This document shows, piece by piece, positions 30,026-32,947 of a stretch of 32,947 bases of DNA. Each line of letters begins with the position of its first letter. Positions within the stretch are counted from its first letter, which is position 1. A model generated the notes under the pieces. That model searched no databases and was not told where the DNA came from. It saw nothing but the letters and a program-made list of their open reading frames with translations. Made by a program: the position numbers and the translations under genes. Location: contig CAMDOT010000043.1 of the NCBI GenBank assembly GCA_945903635.1, positions 1 through 32,947 of the forward strand, read 5' to 3'. The stretch is from Rhizobium sp. Q54 (GTDB lineage Bacteria; Pseudomonadota; Alphaproteobacteria; Reyranellales; Reyranellaceae).

Positions 30026-31225
30026 TTGAGCCACGCCACCACCCCCTGGGGCCAAACCGCGGGGAGTGCGCCGGGCGGCGTCTTTGTGCCCGAGCCGACC
30101 CGGCCGGATCTGACGCCCAGCCGGCCGGTCTACGACGGCACCTTGGGCGAGCTTTACGCCATCTATCTGCGCCATCTCGTCTTGATGATCGTGACCCTGG
30201 GCTGGTCGCGGTTCTGGGGCCGCACCCGCATCCGCCGCTACGTCTGGAACCATCTCGCGATCCTGGGCGACCGCTTCGAGTATCGCGGTCGCGGTCGCGA
30301 GTTGCTGATCGGCTTCCTCTTCGCGATGGTGCTGCTCGCGGCCTGGGCCGGCCTGATGTACCTGGCCTGGATCTATGTCTTCCACGAGAAGCCGTTCGCC
30401 ACCTTCGGGATGTTCGACATCTTCTCGTTGTCGGTGCTGCTGATCGGCTTTCCGCTCGCCTATGTCGGTCACTATGCCGGCCTGCGCTACAAGCTCTCGC
30501 GCACGCGCTGGCGCGGCATCCGTTGCGGCATGGCGGGTTCGGCCTGGCGCTACGGCGTGATCGCGACCTTCCTGCACTTCGCCAATGCCCTGACGGCCTA
30601 CCTGCTGACGCCGGTGGTCTCTGTGAATCTCTCGCGGCCGCGCATCGCCAACACGCGACTGGGCACGCTGCCCTTCGCCTTCGCCGGCAACGCAGGCGAC
30701 ATCTACCGCCGCTACCTCGGCTACTATTTCCTGAACATCGTGGCGTGGATCGCGGCGGCCGTTGCCGTCTTCTTCACTGTTGGCGGCACGCTCGAGAGTC
30801 TTGGTGTATCAACGGACGATTTCCTGAAACTCTTCTCGAAGCCCAGCTTGCGCACGCTGCTGTTCGTGGTGGCGATCGCTTTCGCCGCCTACATCGTGTT
30901 CGGCCTGCTCATCCTGCCGCTGCGTTGCTGGTGGCAGGCCTACCTGATGCGCTACCTCGTGACCCACAGCCGCGCCGGCAACGTGTTGTTCGCCACCGCG
31001 ATCTCGACGCGCCAGATGTGGGGCTTCCTGGTGTTGAATTACCTGATCGTGCTGCTGACCCTCGGCATCGGCTGGCCGTGGGTGATGCATCGCACGATGA
31101 AGCTGATCGCCGACCAGCTCTGGGTCTATGGCGCGCCCGATGGCGCCTCGATCGCCCAGCCGCCCGATCGCGGCCCGCGCTACGGCGAGGGCCTGCTCGA
31201 CATGTTCGACGTGAGCGGGATCTGA
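30026..31225 (+). CDS. YjgN family (DUF898) membrane protein
   Basis: Inner-membrane protein of about 399 aa with several hydrophobic helices. The family signature is clear at the N-terminus: YDGTLGELYAIYLRHLVLMI, then TLGWSRFWGRTRIRRYVWNH and GDRFEYRGRGRELLIGFL. The second half has GDIYRRYLGYYFLNIVAW and ends with LWVYGAPDG. The start is uncertain. No ATG precedes the conserved region in frame, so I took the TTG at 30026; a GTG near 30088 is another option. Biochemical function is unknown. The stop is 2 nt before the M48 peptidase start, a pairing seen in other proteobacteria, so the two probably act together in envelope maintenance (inference). Confidence 0.88.
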   Translation: MSHATTPWGQTAGSAPGGVFVPEPTRPDLTPSRPVYDGTLGELYAIYLRHLVLMIVTLGWSRFWGRTRIRRYVWNHLAILGDRFEYRGRGRELLIGFLFAMVLLAAWAGLMYLAWIYVFHEKPFATFGMFDIFSLSVLLIGFPLAYVGHYAGLRYKLSRTRWRGIRCGMAGSAWRYGVIATFLHFANALTAYLLTPVVSVNLSRPRIANTRLGTLPFAFAGNAGDIYRRYLGYYFLNIVAWIAAAVAVFFTVGGTLESLGVSTDDFLKLFSKPSLRTLLFVVAIAFAAYIVFGLLILPLRCWWQAYLMRYLVTHSRAGNVLFATAISTRQMWGFLVLNYLIVLLTLGIGWPWVMHRTMKLIADQLWVYGAPDGASIAQPPDRGPRYGEGLLDMFDVSGI

Positions 31226-31227
31226 CG

Positions 31228-32295
31228 ATGGCCGCTGCCTCGCGCTTCTACGACGGCATCACCGCGCAGGTGCACGAGGTCGGCGTGCGCGCCACTACTG
31301 GCGAGCTGATCATCTTCCGGCCCGCCGATTCGGGCATCGTGGCGCGCTGGCCGATCGACGAACTGGTCGTGCTGGGCGATGGCAACCACGAAGCGGCGCC
31401 GCCGGTCATGCGCCGTGACGGCGAGGCCCGCTTGGTCATCGAGGACATCGAGCTCAGGCAGCGGCTCGCCGCCCTCGTGCCTGAACTCGCGGCGCTCGAC
31501 CACCGGCCGGCCCCGTTGGTCCCCAGGCTGGCGACGCTCGGCGTCACCTTGATGGCGCTGGTCGGGCTGTTCTGGCTCACCGTCGATTACGGCACCGAAT
31601 ATGCGGCACCCTGGCTGCCCTACAGCCTGCAGGCCAAGCTCGGCGAGACCGTGTTCGAGGAGCTGGTTGCCGACAAGGACCAATGCCACGGCGCGCAGGG
31701 GCTGGAGGCGATCAACAGACTCGCCAACGAACTCGCCCAGGCCGCAGGCTACGAGCACGAGGTCACCGTGCATATCGTCGAAGGCGGGCCGGTCAACGCC
31801 TTCACCCTGCCGGGCGGCATCCTGGTGTTCTATTCCGACCTGATCGACCAGGCCAAGGACCGCTCCCAGGTCGCGGGCGTGCTGGCGCACGAGATCGGCC
31901 ATGTCGTGCATCATCATCCGATCAAGGGCATCGCGCGGCAGTACGGCATCGACCTGCTGATGAAGCTGGTGAGCGGTGGCTATTCCGATCTCCTGAACAC
32001 GCTGAGCTCGGGCGGCAACATCCTGCTCGCGCTGCGCAACGGCCGCGCCTTCGAGCGCGAGGCCGACGCGACCGGCGTCGGGATGCTCGAGAAGCTCGGG
32101 CTCCGCGCCGACGGCATCGCCGGCTTCTTCGAACAGATGATGGAGAAGGAACCCAAGGACGCGGCCGCGGCCGCCGGCATCTGGTCGAGCCATCCGCCGA
32201 CCCAGGAACGTATCGACGCCACCAAGCGGCCAACCACGGGCAAGCCCGCCTTCAGCGATGCCGACTGGAAGGCGCTGCGCGACGTCTGCAAGTGA
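31228..32295 (+). CDS. M48 family metallopeptidase, membrane-anchored
   Basis: Zinc protease of 355 aa. The metal site is His221-Glu222-x2-His225 (AHEIGHVVHHHP), with the third ligand Glu in FEREADATG (275-283). One transmembrane helix at about 101-118 (LATLGVTLMALVGLFWLT) separates an N-terminal domain of about 95 aa from the peptidase domain. The GGPVNAFTLPGGILVFYSDL segment and the SSHPPTQERI end are characteristic of the family. It would degrade misfolded or surplus envelope proteins. The ATG follows the YjgN stop by 2 nt, and the TGA overlaps a GTG that may start the next gene, so the three genes form one operon. Confidence 0.94.
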   Translation: MAAASRFYDGITAQVHEVGVRATTGELIIFRPADSGIVARWPIDELVVLGDGNHEAAPPVMRRDGEARLVIEDIELRQRLAALVPELAALDHRPAPLVPRLATLGVTLMALVGLFWLTVDYGTEYAAPWLPYSLQAKLGETVFEELVADKDQCHGAQGLEAINRLANELAQAAGYEHEVTVHIVEGGPVNAFTLPGGILVFYSDLIDQAKDRSQVAGVLAHEIGHVVHHHPIKGIARQYGIDLLMKLVSGGYSDLLNTLSSGGNILLALRNGRAFEREADATGVGMLEKLGLRADGIAGFFEQMMEKEPKDAAAAAGIWSSHPPTQERIDATKRPTTGKPAFSDADWKALRDVCK

Positions 32296-32947
32296 GCGCG
32301 CGCATGCCTTTCATAGTGCTCGCGACATCCCTTGAATCGCCCGGCATCACCCCGTCTGATCGGCTCTATGCCGATGCGCTGGAGCGCCGCGGTTGTCGCG
32401 TCGTCGGTGCACCGTGGGACGGGCCGCGCGAGGCCTTTGCCGGCGCCGATGCGGTCGTGCTGCGCGCGACCTGGGGTTACTACCGGACGCTGGAAGCATT
32501 CCGAGATTGGACTGAGGCGATGGCCACGGCGACGCGGCTGTTCAATCCGATCGGTCTGGTGCGCTGGAACCTGCGCAAGGACTACGTCGGGAAGCTTGCG
32601 GCGGCGGGCGTCCGCGTGCCGCAATCGCACCTCGTGGCCTGCGAGGCTGATGCCATCGCCAAGGTGCTGGACGACGCGGGCTGGAATCAGGCCGTGGTGA
32701 AGCCCGCCTCGGGTGCATCGGGCCATTCCGTCGAGCTGGTAAAGCGCGCGACGCTTTTGGAACAAGTCGCCGGGCTTTCCGACGAGGCCCGCGCCTCGGA
32801 GCTGTCGCTGGTCTATTTCGATGGCGTTTTCAGCCACGCCATCCGCAAGCGCCCGCCGCCCGGCGAGTTCCGCAGCAACTCGCGCTATGGGCCGACTCGC
32901 ACCGCCGAGACGCCGCCGCGTGAAGTGACGGAGCAGGGCGCGGCCTG
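32292..32947 (+). CDS. ATP-grasp domain protein, 3' end cut by window
   Basis: Partial gene, open to the end of the window with at least 214 codons. The start is the GTG at 32292, overlapping the protease stop as GTGA, or the ATG at 32304 (MPFIVLATS) four codons later. The sequence fits an ATP-grasp ligase: an N-terminal Rossmann-like pre-ATP-grasp part with RLYADALERRGCRVVGAPWD and VVLRATWGYY, then NLRKDYVGKLAAAGVRVPQS, VVKPASGASGHSVELV (ATP-binding Lys) and FSHAIRKRPPPGEFR. It resembles proteins often labelled as glutathione-synthetase-like or DcsG (O-ureido-serine cyclo-ligase)-like. The true substrate is unknown. The rest of the catalytic domain lies beyond the window. Confidence 0.82.
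   Translation, partial: MSARMPFIVLATSLESPGITPSDRLYADALERRGCRVVGAPWDGPREAFAGADAVVLRATWGYYRTLEAFRDWTEAMATATRLFNPIGLVRWNLRKDYVGKLAAAGVRVPQSHLVACEADAIAKVLDDAGWNQAVVKPASGASGHSVELVKRATLLEQVAGLSDEARASELSLVYFDGVFSHAIRKRPPPGEFRSNSRYGPTRTAETPPREVTEQGAA

Overview
The window is GC-rich (about two-thirds GC by eye) and gene-dense, with long operons joined by ATGA or TGATG stop/start overlaps. An ethylmalonyl-CoA mutase, GluQRS, two tandem TctC-type solute-binding proteins, paired amidases and GANTC-rich intergenic DNA suggest a free-living, metabolically versatile alphaproteobacterium, perhaps Reyranella- or Bradyrhizobium-like. The genus is inference. No tRNA, rRNA, CRISPR array, insertion sequence or phage gene was found.

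Layout. (1) 21-3270, minus strand: nitronate monooxygenase, glutathione S-transferase and a carotenoid-cleavage-type dioxygenase, with a 10-bp-stem hairpin beside the GST start. (2) 3473-9163: a small unknown protein with an HNH-like His/Asn pattern converges on a giant secreted protein (nidogen-like domain, nine Calx-beta repeats, RTX repeats, type I secretion-type C-terminus). No type I exporter lies nearby. A 432-nt gene-free stretch with five GANTC sites lies upstream of it. (3) 9596-13459, minus strand: a probable operon of AlkA-type glycosylase, carboxylesterase, beta-lactamase-fold hydrolase and MFS exporter. (4) 13520-18147, plus strand: a tight five-gene run of nucleotidyltransferase, GluQRS, Rieske oxygenase, SDR-like protein and short MetE-like methyltransferase. 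(5) 18151-19612: a membrane-anchored unknown protein and a secreted YfdX-family protein ending in a strong intrinsic terminator. (6) 19679-26000: a TTC38-like TPR protein and two amidases on the minus strand, divergent from two tandem TctC-type binding proteins whose leaders are duplicated too. (7) 26134-29922: Cys-rich periplasmic protein, DUF4743/Nudix hydrolase, hotdog thioesterase and ethylmalonyl-CoA mutase. (8) 30026-32947, plus strand: YjgN (DUF898) membrane protein, M48 peptidase and an ATP-grasp gene cut by the window edge.

How the genes may work together. The amidase/TctC block looks like capture and hydrolysis of an amide or carboxylate. The Rieske/SDR/MetE-like trio suggests demethylation with recovery of one-carbon units. 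The Ecm gene points to acetyl-CoA assimilation by the ethylmalonyl-CoA pathway. The YjgN/M48 pair looks like envelope maintenance. The most unusual items are the giant repeat protein with its converging unknown neighbour, the SDR lacking its catalytic Tyr, and the duplicated TctC leader.
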